Positions 1-8,905 of a DNA stretch of 64,000 nt are shown here, one piece after another (position 1 is the first letter of the stretch; each line of letters begins with the position of its first letter). Location of the stretch: assembly GCF_000169195.2 (NCBI RefSeq), contig NC_016023.1:3286001-3350000 (forward strand), read 5' to 3'. The stretch is from Heyndrickxia coagulans 36D1 (GTDB lineage: Bacteria; Bacillota; Bacilli; Bacillales; Bacillaceae_C). The notes beneath the pieces were generated by a model that did not search any database, had not been told where the DNA came from, and saw only the letters and a list, made by a program, of their open reading frames with translations. Position numbers and translations under genes: made by a program.

Positions 1-16
1 AAGGAGCTATAAAGTT

Positions 17-523
17 ATGAAAATAGAATTATGGTCGGATTTTTCATCGGCAGATTCTTATCTTGCCTTTGTAAGACTTGGCGAGGCACTGGAACAATTT
101 GGCCACAGGGAAAGCATTCAACTGGAATTTCGCAGTTTCGTGAAAAACCCCGAAAAAGAAGTACATATTGAAGAGAGCCATAAATTGCTGCACTTTGCAA
201 AACAACACGGGAAACAGACGTTCATTGCGAAGGCACTGTTTGAAACGTATGCCCGGCAGCCTTCACCAGGTACAGGAGATTTATTACATGCTGCCCAAAT
301 GGCCGGACTGAATAAAAGAGCGGCTGAAAAAGCCATTGTAACGGATGTTTACTTGGAGCATATCAAAAAAGACCAGGCAGAAGCAGATCTATTGAGCGCG
401 GATTTTGCCCCCTTTATGGTCATCAACCGGAAATATGCGATTTCGGGAGCCCGCCCGGTTGATTTTATTGTTCAGTCCATGCATGAAGCATGGCGAGAAG
501 AAACCTATGTGGCGGCCATATAA
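17..523 (+). CDS. DsbA/FrnE-like thioredoxin-fold protein lacking the CXXC motif
   Basis: 168 aa, ATG start with an AAGGAG box at bases 1-6. The opening MKIELWSDF and the late segment PFMVINRKYAISGARP are hallmarks of the DsbA-like FrnE family of cytosolic disulfide oxidoreductases; the second is the cis-proline loop region and product-side strand. Two departures are visible. The family is usually about 210-240 aa, and where the active site CPxC normally follows the first strand (WSDF-x-CPxC) this protein reads SSADSY, with no cysteine. The protein contains no cysteine at all, so it cannot be a dithiol oxidoreductase in the usual way. It may be a binding or isomerase-like derivative. A rho-independent terminator follows directly. 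Family assignment is fairly sure; function is unknown. Confidence 0.75.
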   Translation: MKIELWSDFSSADSYLAFVRLGEALEQFGHRESIQLEFRSFVKNPEKEVHIEESHKLLHFAKQHGKQTFIAKALFETYARQPSPGTGDLLHAAQMAGLNKRAAEKAIVTDVYLEHIKKDQAEADLLSADFAPFMVINRKYAISGARPVDFIVQSMHEAWREETYVAAI

Positions 524-528
524 ACATG

Positions 529-558
529 AAAAAAGCGCCCGGTCCGGGGCGCTTTTTT
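529..558 (+). terminator. Rho-independent terminator of the DsbA-like gene
   Basis: GCGCCC (535-540) pairs with GGGCGC (547-552), preceded by an A-run and followed by six T. It begins six bases after the stop codon. Confidence 0.85.
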
Positions 559-717
559 CCAATCTTTCTTGCGGCGGCTAAGGCTTGCACTCCACATTGT
601 GCATTCCAAAAAGGTTGCCTTGCCGGCTTATGCAATTCAGCTCATCGCTATACCAATATAGCATGATTTTAAACGAAAAACAAGCGTTTTGGCGGATTTC
701 CGTTTATTACCACAACC

Positions 718-748
718 AAAAAAGGCCGGGAATCATCCCGGCCTTTTT
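718..748. terminator. Bidirectional terminator hairpin
   Basis: AAAAAGGCCGGG and CCCGGCCTTTTT form a near-perfect palindrome around a short loop. It lies eight bases past the stop of the minus-strand 50-aa ORF and so can end its transcript, as well as any plus-strand read-through. Confidence 0.8.
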
Positions 749-755
749 AGTATCC

Positions 756-908
756 TCACCAGCGATGCGCTTTTGCATTGCTCCTCAAGATGATGGTGTT
801 TTGTGTAACTTCCGTCTCGCCATTGACCTGGGAATTTGTATGTTTCCGCCGCGTCCAGTTGTAATGGAACAACTCGGAATGCGGATCCAACTGGTCTTTG
901 TAGCTCAT
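756..908 (-). CDS. Small hypothetical protein, 50 aa
   Basis: A minus-strand ORF starting MSYKDQLDPH and ending RSNAKAHRW. The ATG (908-906) is preceded on the minus strand by AAGAGGTGATC, a strong ribosome binding site at good spacing, and the stop is followed by a strong terminator. These two signals are the reason for calling this short reading frame; the longer upstream extension of the frame has no start signal. The protein is hydrophilic with no membrane segment or cysteine. I do not recognise a family. It lies on the strand opposite to its neighbours, just left of the left Ter cluster, whose sites fill the intergenic region upstream of it. Confidence 0.6.
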   Translation of the reverse strand: MSYKDQLDPHSELFHYNWTRRKHTNSQVNGETEVTQNTIILRSNAKAHRW

Positions 909-1040
909 ACGATCACCTCTTGGAAGGATTTGGATACCGCTGATATTCATACCGAATATCAATTCTAGCTTGTGCAGAAAGGGCAAAATTACACATCCTG
1001 TGTGTTTTGGGCAAAATCCGGCTGAAAGGCAGAGCAAAAA

Positions 1041-1069
1041 AATCAAAAGACACAATGTGCTAAAAACTC
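1041..1069 (+). promoter_or_regulatory. Putative Ter site (Rtp-binding replication terminator), left cluster site 1
   Basis: Aligned to the 29-bp B. subtilis Ter consensus with the conserved ATGTAC as ATGTGC at 1055-1060. The core CACAATGTGCTAAAA (1051-1065) recurs exactly, inverted, at 18295-18309 upstream of rtp. Plus orientation: by the B. subtilis rule (forks stop when they meet the B half, here the right half) it would stop leftward forks. Confidence 0.7.
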
Positions 1070-1110
1070 ATACATTGTCACATTTTCCCCATCCATATCA
1101 AGGTTAAGAT

Positions 1111-1139
1111 GTACGTATGGCACATTGTACTAATAACAG
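1111..1139 (-). promoter_or_regulatory. Putative Ter site, left cluster site 2 (opposed)
   Basis: Read on the minus strand it gives TTAGTACAATGTGCCA, matching the ATGTAC-Y-A core with G for A. It opposes site 1 about 70 bp away, resembling the back-to-back TerI/TerII pair of B. subtilis. Confidence 0.55.
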
Positions 1140-1192
1140 AAAATGATCAAAGCCGCAATTATGCCAAATTGGAAACCATGCCGCGCCTAAAT

Positions 1193-1221
1193 AATCAAAT
1201 TACACTGTGTGCTGATAACAC
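1193..1221 (+). promoter_or_regulatory. Putative Ter site, left cluster site 3
   Basis: Shares with site 1 the left half AATCAAA-n-n-ACAC, and has the core CTGTGTGCTGA (1205-1215). This corresponds to consensus CTATGTACYAA with two A-to-G changes. Plus orientation, predicted to stop leftward forks. Confidence 0.6.
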
Positions 1222-1478
1222 AATAAAAACAAAAACCAAAACAAGCATTTAAGGGAAAGGAACGGAAAAAACTCCGGGATGCCGGAATTCAAGCGGGCAG
1301 AAACGGGCAAAAAAATCGGGCTTGATTAGGCTTTCTATATAATCATCCAACAAATGCAGACATAATATATAAAAAACAACCGTCCAGGAAAAGAAATGGC
1401 TGGCAATGGCAGCAACGCCGTTTGTCAAATCACGGCTTTTCCCGGCTTGAATGCATTTGAAAAAAGCAAAGATCTTAT

Positions 1479-1492
1479 TGAAAGCGCTTTAA
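1479..1492 (+). promoter_or_regulatory. Candidate cre (CcpA) site upstream of the glucoamylase/glycogen genes
   Basis: TGAAAGCGCTTTAA matches the catabolite-responsive consensus TGWNANCGNTNWCA at all positions except the C near the end. It lies 90 bp before the GH15 start codon, which would fit glucose repression. No binding data. Confidence 0.45.
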
Positions 1493-1581
1493 AACAGGGG
1501 AGTTATGTTGGAATGGTTATAAAAGGATCAGCCTCTTGCCAACACTAATGGTATGGATCAACTTTTTGGAGGTGAAGATTG

Positions 1582-2577
1582 ATGAACATCGAAAAAGCTG
1601 TTGAGGTCATTGACCGGATGCGCCTGCCAAACGGTGCCTATACCGCCAGTTTGTCTTCCGACTACCATTATGTTTGGATCAGAGATGTCGTATATACCGT
1701 TCTGCCTTTTTTAGCCACGCCGTCCCCGTATTATGAAAAAGCATACCAGGCATTGCTTGATCTGTTTATCCGCTATGAGTGGAAAATTGACATTCATACA
1801 AAGAAAAGGCCACGGTATTTATATGAATATATCCACGCCCGCTATTCCACTGACCTCGAGGAACTCCCGCAAGAATGGGGCCATGCCCAAAACGATGCTA
1901 TCGGGGCTTTCCTTTGGGGCGTAGGGGAAGGCGTCCACCACGGCCAAAAAATCATCCGCAGCCAGAAAGATTTGGAGATTATCCAAAAACTGGTTGACTA
2001 TCTCGAGTGTCTGGAATATTGGCAGGCCGAAGATAACGGGATGTGGGAAGAGAATATGGAAGTGCATGCTTCAAGTGTCGGGGCATGCGTTGCCGGCTTA
2101 AAAGCAGTCAGGATGCTCTTGCATGTGGAGGATGGGCTGATTGAAAAAGGGGAAGAAACACTTTATAAACTGCTGCCGCGGGAGAGCGCAGGCAAACCGA
2201 CCGACCTTGCTTTACTGTCTCTCATTTACCCTTACCGGATTGTCAACCGAGATATGGCGCTTCAAATACTGGAAGATGTCACCACAACGCTTGAACGGAA
2301 ATACGGTGTGATCCGCTATGTCAATGACCAATACTATAATGAAGGCGCCGAAGCCGAATGGTGCTTTGGTTTTCCATGGCTTGGTTTATGTTTCTATGAA
2401 CTGGGTATGTATGATAAGGCAAATGAATATGTGGAAAAAACCAAAAGCATCATTACGGAAAATTGGGAAATCCCGGAACTTTATATCGGCGGCAAGTACG
2501 TGCCGAATGGAAATAAACCGCTTGCCTGGTCTGTTTCTTTGGCGTACCAGTTCTTCAAAACAATGGACGTCCGTTAA
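1582..2577 (+). CDS. Glycoside hydrolase family 15-related protein (glucoamylase-like)
   Basis: 331 aa. The ATG at 1582 is chosen over the TTG at 1579 because GGAGGTGA (1568-1575) then sits six bases upstream. The sequence has the (alpha/alpha)6-barrel pattern of GH15/phosphorylase-kinase-alpha proteins: VWIRDVVYTVLPFL near residue 30, EWGHAQNDAIGAFLWGVGEG near 95, an EDNGMWEEN segment with an acidic residue in the usual place near 150, then SSVGACVAGLKAV. GH15 enzymes release glucose from the non-reducing ends of alpha-glucans. The gene sits immediately before glgBCDA, whose usual last gene glgP (phosphorylase) is absent here, so it may be the glycogen-degrading step. No signal peptide, so probably cytoplasmic. 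A hairpin separates it from glgB. Confidence 0.75.
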   Translation: MNIEKAVEVIDRMRLPNGAYTASLSSDYHYVWIRDVVYTVLPFLATPSPYYEKAYQALLDLFIRYEWKIDIHTKKRPRYLYEYIHARYSTDLEELPQEWGHAQNDAIGAFLWGVGEGVHHGQKIIRSQKDLEIIQKLVDYLECLEYWQAEDNGMWEENMEVHASSVGACVAGLKAVRMLLHVEDGLIEKGEETLYKLLPRESAGKPTDLALLSLIYPYRIVNRDMALQILEDVTTTLERKYGVIRYVNDQYYNEGAEAEWCFGFPWLGLCFYELGMYDKANEYVEKTKSIITENWEIPELYIGGKYVPNGNKPLAWSVSLAYQFFKTMDVR

Positions 2578-2597
2578 ACAATTGAACAGCCGATTTT

Positions 2598-2670
2598 AAG
2601 CTGTTTTAAGTCGCGACCCGCATATTCATTGCATGTCAAACCAATGCGGCGCATTTAAAACAGCTTTTTT
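2598..2670 (+). terminator. Long-stem hairpin between GH15 gene and glgB
   Basis: AAGCTGTTTTAA (2598-2609) pairs with TTAAAACAGCTT (2655-2666), followed by T residues. The 45-base loop contains further self-complementary GC-rich bases. Probable terminator 20 bases past the GH15 stop. Confidence 0.55.
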
Positions 2671-2877
2671 CTATTCTGAAAATATACGCCGGCTGATTTT
2701 CTTTTTCCACTGATGCAGCGTTCACTGCAGCATGGGCGTCTATTGAAAAACGGAATGACGAATTTGCAAATAAAATCATATTGTTTCCATTTCGACAAAA
2801 TTAGACGGCTTTTTTTGCAGGATTCGTAAAATTCATAACGAATAGTAAAAGTATGCTGAAATAGCGGAGGTGTGACA

Positions 2878-4818
2878 TTGGAAAACTCAGTTAAGTATTC
2901 GCAACAAGTCCTGCCCACTGATTTCGAGCTTTACTTATTCCACGAAGGCACCCTTTACGAAAGCTATACTTTGTTCGGGGCACATGTCATGGAGTATGAA
3001 GGAAAAAAGGGCGTGCGGTTTGCTGTTTGGGCGCCGAATGCGCAAGCCGTTGCCGTAGCCGGCGATTTTAACGGCTGGGACGGTAGCAAACACCAAATGA
3101 AACGACTCAAAGATTCGAGCATCTGGGTGTTGTTTATTCCGGATCTCGCGCCGGGTGAGCTGTATAAATATGAAATTACAGGGCCTTCCGGCAACACTTT
3201 TTTTAAAGCGGATCCATATGCGTTCTATTCGGAAGTGCGTCCGAAAACGGCATCTGTCATTTATGATCCCGGCACATATCAGTGGCAGGATAGAAAATGG
3301 ATGAGCCACAAAGCAAAATCCGATCCGTACCACGAGCCGATGCTGATTTATGAAATGCATTTCGGTTCATGGAAGAAAAAAGCCAATGGCGATTTTTACA
3401 CCTACCGTGAAATGGCAGACGAACTGGTCCCATACGTTGCCGGGCATGGCTATACGCATATCGAGCTCATGCCGATGATGGAGCATCCGTTTGACCGGTC
3501 ATGGGGCTACCAGATTACCGGATTCTATGCACCGACAAGCCGGTACGGGAAGCCGGAAGATTTCATGTATTTTATCGACAAATGCCATGAGAACGGCCTC
3601 GGGGTGATTTTAGACTGGGTTCCCGTCCATTTCTGCAAAGACGCCCACGGACTCGGGCGCTTTGATGGAACACCGCTGTTCGAGCCTGCAGACCCTGACA
3701 TGGCGGAACGGCCGATTTGGGGTACATATAATTTTGACTTTCAGAAACCTGAAATTTTCAGTTTTCTTATTTCCAACGCCATTTTTTGGATGGACGTTTA
3801 TCATATTGATGGCTTCCGGGTGGATGCAGTTTCTTCTCTTATTTATTTAAACCATGACAGGGGAGACGAAAAGAAATTGACAAACCAATATGGCGGTGAT
3901 GTCAATTTGGAAGCTGTCGAGTTTATCAAAAAATTAAATGAAGCCGTTTTTAAAATGTTTCCGCATGCCTTAATGATTGCAGAAGAAGCAACATCGTGGC
4001 CGCTCGTAACAGCGCCGGTTTACGCGGGCGGGCTCGGTTTTAATTATAAATGGAATATGGGCTGGGTGCATGATGTGCTCACCTATATGCAGACACCGGA
4101 GGAAAAAAGGCCTGATGCCCATGATCTCCTCACCTTTTCCATGTACTATGCTTTTTCGGAAAACTATGTACTGCCTTTTTCGCATGATGAACTGGTTTAC
4201 GGGAAGAAATCGCTGCTCAATAAAATGCCCGGGGATTTCCCGCGAAAATTTGCAAATTTACGCCTTCTTTATGCTTATTTTATGACACATCCGGGTAAAA
4301 AATTATTATTCATGGGAAGCGAATTCGGACAGTTTGACGAATGGAAAGATCTGACGCAGCTGGATTGGATGCTGCTGGATTTTGAAACGCACCGTACCTT
4401 CTTTCAGTTTACAAAAGCCTTGAACGCATTTTATCAAAACACAAGAAGCTTGTGGCGCTTGGACCATGACCCTGAAGGTTTTGAATGGATTGATCCGAAT
4501 AATCGCAGGCAGAGCATCATAATTTTTATGAGAAGAGGGAAGCGGAAAGGGGATTATTGCATCGTCCTCTGTAATTTTTCAAAAATCAAATATGACAAAT
4601 TCCGAATCGGCGTGCCTTCATTTGGGAAATATATCGAAATTTTCAATACGGATGATGAACGGTTCGGCGGCAGTGGTTTGTTGAACAAAGAAGCAATCCA
4701 AGTGGATAAGGAGCCTTTTCATAACCAGCCATACAGTATGGAAATCAGCATTCCCCCACTCAGTGCATTGATCTTTAAAAAGCAATCAAAAAAACGGCAA
4801 AGGGGTGGCAAAAAATAA
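2878..4818 (+). CDS. glgB: 1,4-alpha-glucan branching enzyme
   Basis: 646 aa; B. subtilis GlgB is 627. A TTG start at 2878 is preferred because GGAGG (2866-2870) is seven bases upstream; the in-frame GTG at 2872 would be only one base from it. An N-terminal CBM48 domain ([20 protein letters not shown]) precedes a GH13 barrel with all catalytic landmarks: nucleophile Asp316 in GFRVDAV, acid/base Glu369 in IAEEATSW, transition-state Asp437 in SHDEL. The enzyme makes alpha-1,6 branches in glycogen. First gene of glgB-glgC-glgD-glgA; its stop overlaps the glgC start by one base (TAATG), indicating coupled translation. Confidence 0.97.
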   Translation: MENSVKYSQQVLPTDFELYLFHEGTLYESYTLFGAHVMEYEGKKGVRFAVWAPNAQAVAVAGDFNGWDGSKHQMKRLKDSSIWVLFIPDLAPGELYKYEITGPSGNTFFKADPYAFYSEVRPKTASVIYDPGTYQWQDRKWMSHKAKSDPYHEPMLIYEMHFGSWKKKANGDFYTYREMADELVPYVAGHGYTHIELMPMMEHPFDRSWGYQITGFYAPTSRYGKPEDFMYFIDKCHENGLGVILDWVPVHFCKDAHGLGRFDGTPLFEPADPDMAERPIWGTYNFDFQKPEIFSFLISNAIFWMDVYHIDGFRVDAVSSLIYLNHDRGDEKKLTNQYGGDVNLEAVEFIKKLNEAVFKMFPHALMIAEEATSWPLVTAPVYAGGLGFNYKWNMGWVHDVLTYMQTPEEKRPDAHDLLTFSMYYAFSENYVLPFSHDELVYGKKSLLNKMPGDFPRKFANLRLLYAYFMTHPGKKLLFMGSEFGQFDEWKDLTQLDWMLLDFETHRTFFQFTKALNAFYQNTRSLWRLDHDPEGFEWIDPNNRRQSIIIFMRRGKRKGDYCIVLCNFSKIKYDKFRIGVPSFGKYIEIFNTDDERFGGSGLLNKEAIQVDKEPFHNQPYSMEISIPPLSALIFKKQSKKRQRGGKK

Positions 4819-5975
4819 TGGCAGAAAAGAAATGGATGGCAATGCTCTTAGCAGGCGGACAGGGAACAAGGCTCGGGGATTTGACGTCCCAGCTGGCAAA
4901 ACCGGCAGTGCCTTTTGGCGGCAAGTACAGAATTATTGATTTTTCACTAAGCAACTGCATGCACTCGGGCATTGATACGGTCGGTGTGCTGACGCAATAT
5001 GAACCCCATCTTTTAAACTCGTATGTCGGAAACGGGAAAGCATGGGACCTTGACAAAAATTTCGGCGGAACAGCCGTGCTGCCGCCGTATGTAGGGAAAG
5101 ACGGCGGCGAATGGTATAAGGGGACAGCCAATGCGGTTTACCAAAATATCCAGTATATTGACCACTACAACCCGGAATATGTTGTCATTCTTTCAGGCGA
5201 TCATATTTATAAAATGGATTATCGGAAACTGTTAAAATCGCATATGGAAGCAGGGGCGCAGGCGAGTATTGCCGTAATTGAAGTCCCGTGGCAGGAATCA
5301 GGGCGCTTCGGCATTATGGTAACAAACGCAGAAGGAAGAATTGTTGAATTTGAAGAAAAACCGAAATTCCCAAAGAGTAATCTCGCGTCTATGGGCGTGT
5401 ATTTATTTAATTGGAAGCTTTTGCGCGAATATTTAATACAGGACGAGAAAAACAGCGCTTCCTCGCACGACTTCGGGAAAGATATTATTCCGAAAATGCT
5501 GAAAGATAAAAAGAAAATGTATGCTTATAAATTTGAAGGTTACTGGAAAGATGTCGGCACGGTCCAAAGCTTCTGGGAAGCACATATGGACTTGCTGGAA
5601 GAAAAACCGGCATTTGATCTGGATGATCCGGACTGGCGCATTTTCACCGGAGATGCGAACCATCCTCCGCAATATATTGCGCCCCAATCCAATATTAAAA
5701 ACGCACTCATCAACGAAGGCAGCTGGATTTACGGGAATGTTTTCCATTCTGTCATCTCGGATCATGTCTATATTGGCAAAAACAGTACAATCCAGGATTC
5801 CGTCATCATGCCGAATGTCACGATCGGCAGCAATGTGACCATCGAACGCGCCATTATTGCAAGCGGCACCGTCATTGAAAACGGCAAAAAAATCACGCCT
5901 TCAAAACCAAATGATATTCAGTTGTACAGCTGTCCGCAAAACGGCGAAGAAGCGGAAATAAAAGAAGTTTTATAA
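4818..5975 (+). CDS. glgC: Glucose-1-phosphate adenylyltransferase catalytic subunit
   Basis: 385 aa. It makes ADP-glucose from ATP and glucose-1-phosphate, the committed step of glycogen synthesis. The N-terminal nucleotidyltransferase motif [29 protein letters not shown] and [10 protein letters not shown] are intact. The C-terminus has left-handed beta-helix repeats ([20 protein letters not shown]). The ATG overlaps the glgB stop by one base. Directly followed by glgD, with which B. subtilis GlgC is known to form a hetero-oligomer. Confidence 0.97.
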   Translation: MAEKKWMAMLLAGGQGTRLGDLTSQLAKPAVPFGGKYRIIDFSLSNCMHSGIDTVGVLTQYEPHLLNSYVGNGKAWDLDKNFGGTAVLPPYVGKDGGEWYKGTANAVYQNIQYIDHYNPEYVVILSGDHIYKMDYRKLLKSHMEAGAQASIAVIEVPWQESGRFGIMVTNAEGRIVEFEEKPKFPKSNLASMGVYLFNWKLLREYLIQDEKNSASSHDFGKDIIPKMLKDKKKMYAYKFEGYWKDVGTVQSFWEAHMDLLEEKPAFDLDDPDWRIFTGDANHPPQYIAPQSNIKNALINEGSWIYGNVFHSVISDHVYIGKNSTIQDSVIMPNVTIGSNVTIERAIIASGTVIENGKKITPSKPNDIQLYSCPQNGEEAEIKEVL

Positions 5976-5992
5976 AGAGGGACGGGTGAAAC

Positions 5993-7102
5993 ATGACGAA
6001 CGTACTAGGAGTTATCAATTTGATCAATGAAAAGCCGATTTTAAAGGAGCTGACAAAACACCGCTGCCTTGCTTCCGTTCCGTTCGGCGCCAGATACCGC
6101 TTCATTGATTTTGCACTTTCCAATCTCATTCATGCTGAAATTACCCAGGTTGCCGTTTTTACGAAAGACAACGGCAGATCGATCATAGACCATATTGGTT
6201 CCGGAAAGGAATGGGATTTGGACCGGTACGACGGCGGGCTGTTTATCCTGCCGCCGGTTGCCGATGATGCAAAATTGAAGGGGGATATCCAGGGCTTTTA
6301 TGATCATCGCGAATTCTTTGAACGGGCCTCGGCAGACCTTGTCATCATCTCGCCGGGAAGCAACGTCAGCAAACTCGATATTTGTGAGCTGGTCGCATCC
6401 CATGAGAAAAGCCAGGCGGATATCACCGTTGTATACAGAAAATATGACGGGGAGCCGATCCAAAAACCGAACTATCATCAAGTAGTGGTAGATAAAGAGG
6501 ACAACGTACGGGACATCGAACTGTTTACCGCTCCGCAAAAGGGTGATCTTGTCTGCCTGGAAACCTATGTGCTGTCAAAACCGTTGCTGATGGATCTCAT
6601 CCAAACCTGTTATGAAAACGGAGAATATGACTTTTTGCGGGATGCGATCAAAGCGAATGTCCATAAATTTAAAATTAAGGGGTATCACCACCGCGGCAAT
6701 ATGATCTTTATCCACTCCATGGACAGTTACCACGCGGCAAACATGGCCATGCTCGACCCGGATACGATCCGCGCTTTCTTTTACAGCGACTGGGAAATTC
6801 TGACCAAGATCAAACATGAGCCGCCGACAAAATACGGACAAACAGCGGACGTAAAAAATTCATTTATTGCGAACGGCTGTTTAATTGAAGGGACGGTGGA
6901 AAACAGTATTATTTTCCGCGGCGTAAAAATCAAAAAAGGAGCAGTCGTGAAAAACAGTATCATCATGCAAAAATCAGAAGTGGAAGAAGATGCGGTATTG
7001 GAAAATGTCATCGCAGACAAGCAGGTAGCCGTTACCCAGCATAAGGTGGTTGTCGGGACCCCGTCGCATCCGACAGTATTATCCAAAAAAGAGATCATTT
7101 GA
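5993..7102 (+). CDS. glgD: Glucose-1-phosphate adenylyltransferase regulatory subunit
   Basis: 369 aa with an AGAGGGA box upstream of the ATG. Homologous to GlgC over its whole length (ARYRFIDFALSNLIHAEITQVAVFT) and ends in the same beta-helix repeat region (VKNSIIMQKSEVEEDAVLENVI). The catalytic GGxGTRL loop is replaced by VINLINEKPILKELT, the normal state for GlgD. It therefore probably stimulates GlgC rather than catalyses. It lies 17 bases after glgC and 13 bases before glgA, within the glycogen operon. Confidence 0.95.
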   Translation: MTNVLGVINLINEKPILKELTKHRCLASVPFGARYRFIDFALSNLIHAEITQVAVFTKDNGRSIIDHIGSGKEWDLDRYDGGLFILPPVADDAKLKGDIQGFYDHREFFERASADLVIISPGSNVSKLDICELVASHEKSQADITVVYRKYDGEPIQKPNYHQVVVDKEDNVRDIELFTAPQKGDLVCLETYVLSKPLLMDLIQTCYENGEYDFLRDAIKANVHKFKIKGYHHRGNMIFIHSMDSYHAANMAMLDPDTIRAFFYSDWEILTKIKHEPPTKYGQTADVKNSFIANGCLIEGTVENSIIFRGVKIKKGAVVKNSIIMQKSEVEEDAVLENVIADKQVAVTQHKVVVGTPSHPTVLSKKEII

Positions 7103-7115
7103 TGGAGGAGACAAG

Positions 7116-8543
7116 ATGAACGTATTATTTACTGCTTCAGAATGCGCACCATTTATTAAAACAGGGGGGTTGGGCGATGTGATCCAGGCATTGCCCAAAG
7201 CTTTGAAAAAAGCGGGGATCCATCCGGTAGTCATCCTGCCGAAATATGAAGATTTACAGCCTGAAGTGAAAGCGCGCCTCTCCTTTATGACCAGCCTGAC
7301 CGTGCCGGTTGGATGGCGGAAGCAGTATTGCGGGATTGAAACATTGGAAGAAGGGGGGATCCGTTATTATTTTTTGGACAACGAGTATTATTTTAAACGG
7401 CATGGGAGTTACGGCTATTTCGATGATGGCGAACGGTTCGCCTTTTTTTCGCGTGCAGTGCTTGAAGCCCTTCCTTATTTGAATGAAAAACCGGATGTCA
7501 TTCATTGCCATGACTGGCAAACCGGGCCGATTCCCGTACTGTTAAAAGCGCATTTTTCCAGCCATCCTTTCTACCAGGGCATCAAAACGATGTTTACGAT
7601 TCATAATTTGCGCTACCAGGGGGTATTTCCAAAAAGTGTCCTGTCAGATCTGCTCGATTTAAGCGAATTATATTTCCATGTGGATGGTCTTGAATTTTAC
7701 GGGAATGTCAGCTACTTAAAGGCAGGGATTGCTTATGCAGACGCCATTACAACCGTCAGCCCGACATACGCCCGGGAAATCCAGACGCCGTATTACGGGG
7801 AAAATCTTGACGGCTTTTTGCGGATGAAAAGCAACCGCTTGGAAGGCATTATCAACGGGATTGATACGGATGCTTACAATCCCAAAACAGACGATGCACT
7901 GTTCTTTACATATGAGGACTACCCGGGAAAATTAAAGAATAAAAAAGCCTTGCAGGAAGCCTTCCATTTGCAAGTGGATTCCGGCATTCCCGTTATATCA
8001 ATGGTGACAAGGCTGGTAGAACAAAAAGGCATCGATCTGGTGCTGCATGTGATCCATGAGATGTTAAGTTTAAATGTCCAGTTTGTACTTCTTGGCACAG
8101 GCGAGCATCAGTACGAGGAAGCATTCCGGCATCTTGAAAGCCAGTATCCAGGTCAGGTATCCGTACATATTTATTTTGATGAAGCCCTTTCCCATAAAAT
8201 TTATGCGGGCAGTGACTTGTTTTTAATGCCATCCAAATTTGAACCGTGCGGCATCGGGCAACTGATCGCCATGCGGTACGGCACATTGCCGCTTGTGCGT
8301 GAAACCGGCGGGCTGAAAGATACCGTAAAGCCGTACAATGAATTCACGGGCGAAGGCAACGGGTTTTCGTTCACAAACTATAACGCGCACGATATGCTGT
8401 ACACGATTGAAAGGGCCGTTTGGTTTTTCCGCTACCAGCCGAAAACATGGCAGTCGTTATCTGAACGGGTGATGGGGCTTGATTTCAGCTGGGTACATTC
8501 TGCAAATGCATATATCCGGCTGTATGAAGAGTTATGCCCGTAA
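7116..8543 (+). CDS. glgA: Glycogen synthase (ADP-glucose type)
   Basis: 475 aa; B. subtilis GlgA is 484. The ATG at 7116 follows GGAGGAG at good spacing; the reading frame is open further upstream inside glgD but has no start signal. The GT5 family KTGGLGDV motif (Lys15) that binds ADP-glucose is present, as are HCHDWQT, TTVSPTYAREI and the C-terminal PSKFEPCGIGQLIAMRYGTLPLVRETGGL, with the conserved Glu for catalysis. It extends alpha-1,4 chains that GlgB branches. Last gene of the operon: a strong terminator begins 29 bases later, and the glgP phosphorylase that follows in B. subtilis is missing. Confidence 0.97.
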   Translation: MNVLFTASECAPFIKTGGLGDVIQALPKALKKAGIHPVVILPKYEDLQPEVKARLSFMTSLTVPVGWRKQYCGIETLEEGGIRYYFLDNEYYFKRHGSYGYFDDGERFAFFSRAVLEALPYLNEKPDVIHCHDWQTGPIPVLLKAHFSSHPFYQGIKTMFTIHNLRYQGVFPKSVLSDLLDLSELYFHVDGLEFYGNVSYLKAGIAYADAITTVSPTYAREIQTPYYGENLDGFLRMKSNRLEGIINGIDTDAYNPKTDDALFFTYEDYPGKLKNKKALQEAFHLQVDSGIPVISMVTRLVEQKGIDLVLHVIHEMLSLNVQFVLLGTGEHQYEEAFRHLESQYPGQVSVHIYFDEALSHKIYAGSDLFLMPSKFEPCGIGQLIAMRYGTLPLVRETGGLKDTVKPYNEFTGEGNGFSFTNYNAHDMLYTIERAVWFFRYQPKTWQSLSERVMGLDFSWVHSANAYIRLYEELCP

Positions 8544-8571
8544 AGAACGGGGAGCTCTTAAACAAAATGGA

Positions 8572-8602
8572 AAAAGGCGCCTGCTTCGTACTGGCGCCTT
8601 TT
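8572..8602 (+). terminator. Terminator of the glycogen operon
   Basis: AAAAGGCGCC (8572-8581) and GGCGCCTTTT (8593-8602) form a perfect stem around an 11-base loop. Confidence 0.9.
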
Positions 8603-8723
8603 ACTGATGCCCATGTTTGTTTCTCCGGCTGATGGCCTTTAAAATCGATAACTTATCTTGAAGCGTTAACATATTCCAGCTTCCGACTTTGATTTTCACT
8701 TTTCCCACCCCCCCACACAAGGA

Positions 8724-8752
8724 TTGGCGAACATCGATTGTACTTGTATAAT
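8724..8752 (+). promoter_or_regulatory. Candidate sigma-A promoter before the beta-hydroxyacid dehydrogenase/exoA pair
   Basis: TTGGCG (8724-8729), 17-base spacer, TATAAT (8747-8752), about 150 bases before the start codon. The 360-base gap from 8544 to 8905 otherwise holds only the glg terminator. Confidence 0.5.
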
Positions 8753-8905
8753 ACCGCTTTTTTCTTCAATACAAACACCAAATATTTCTACAAAAATTGC
8801 GTATTTCTTGCCGCATTTTTTCTTTAACATTAGAATAAGAACAGAATATCCCTTTAAAGCTTATGGCTTTTCAGGTGAATTTGTCTAAATATGGAGGCTT
8901 TTGTC

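Noticed and set aside
585-968. A 127-residue plus-strand open frame
   Set aside because: No ribosome site, runs through a terminator hairpin and over the better supported 50-aa minus-strand gene.
6550-6590. Ter-like CTATGTGCTGTCAAAA inside glgD
   Set aside because: Left half does not fit and the bases are explained by conserved glgD codons.
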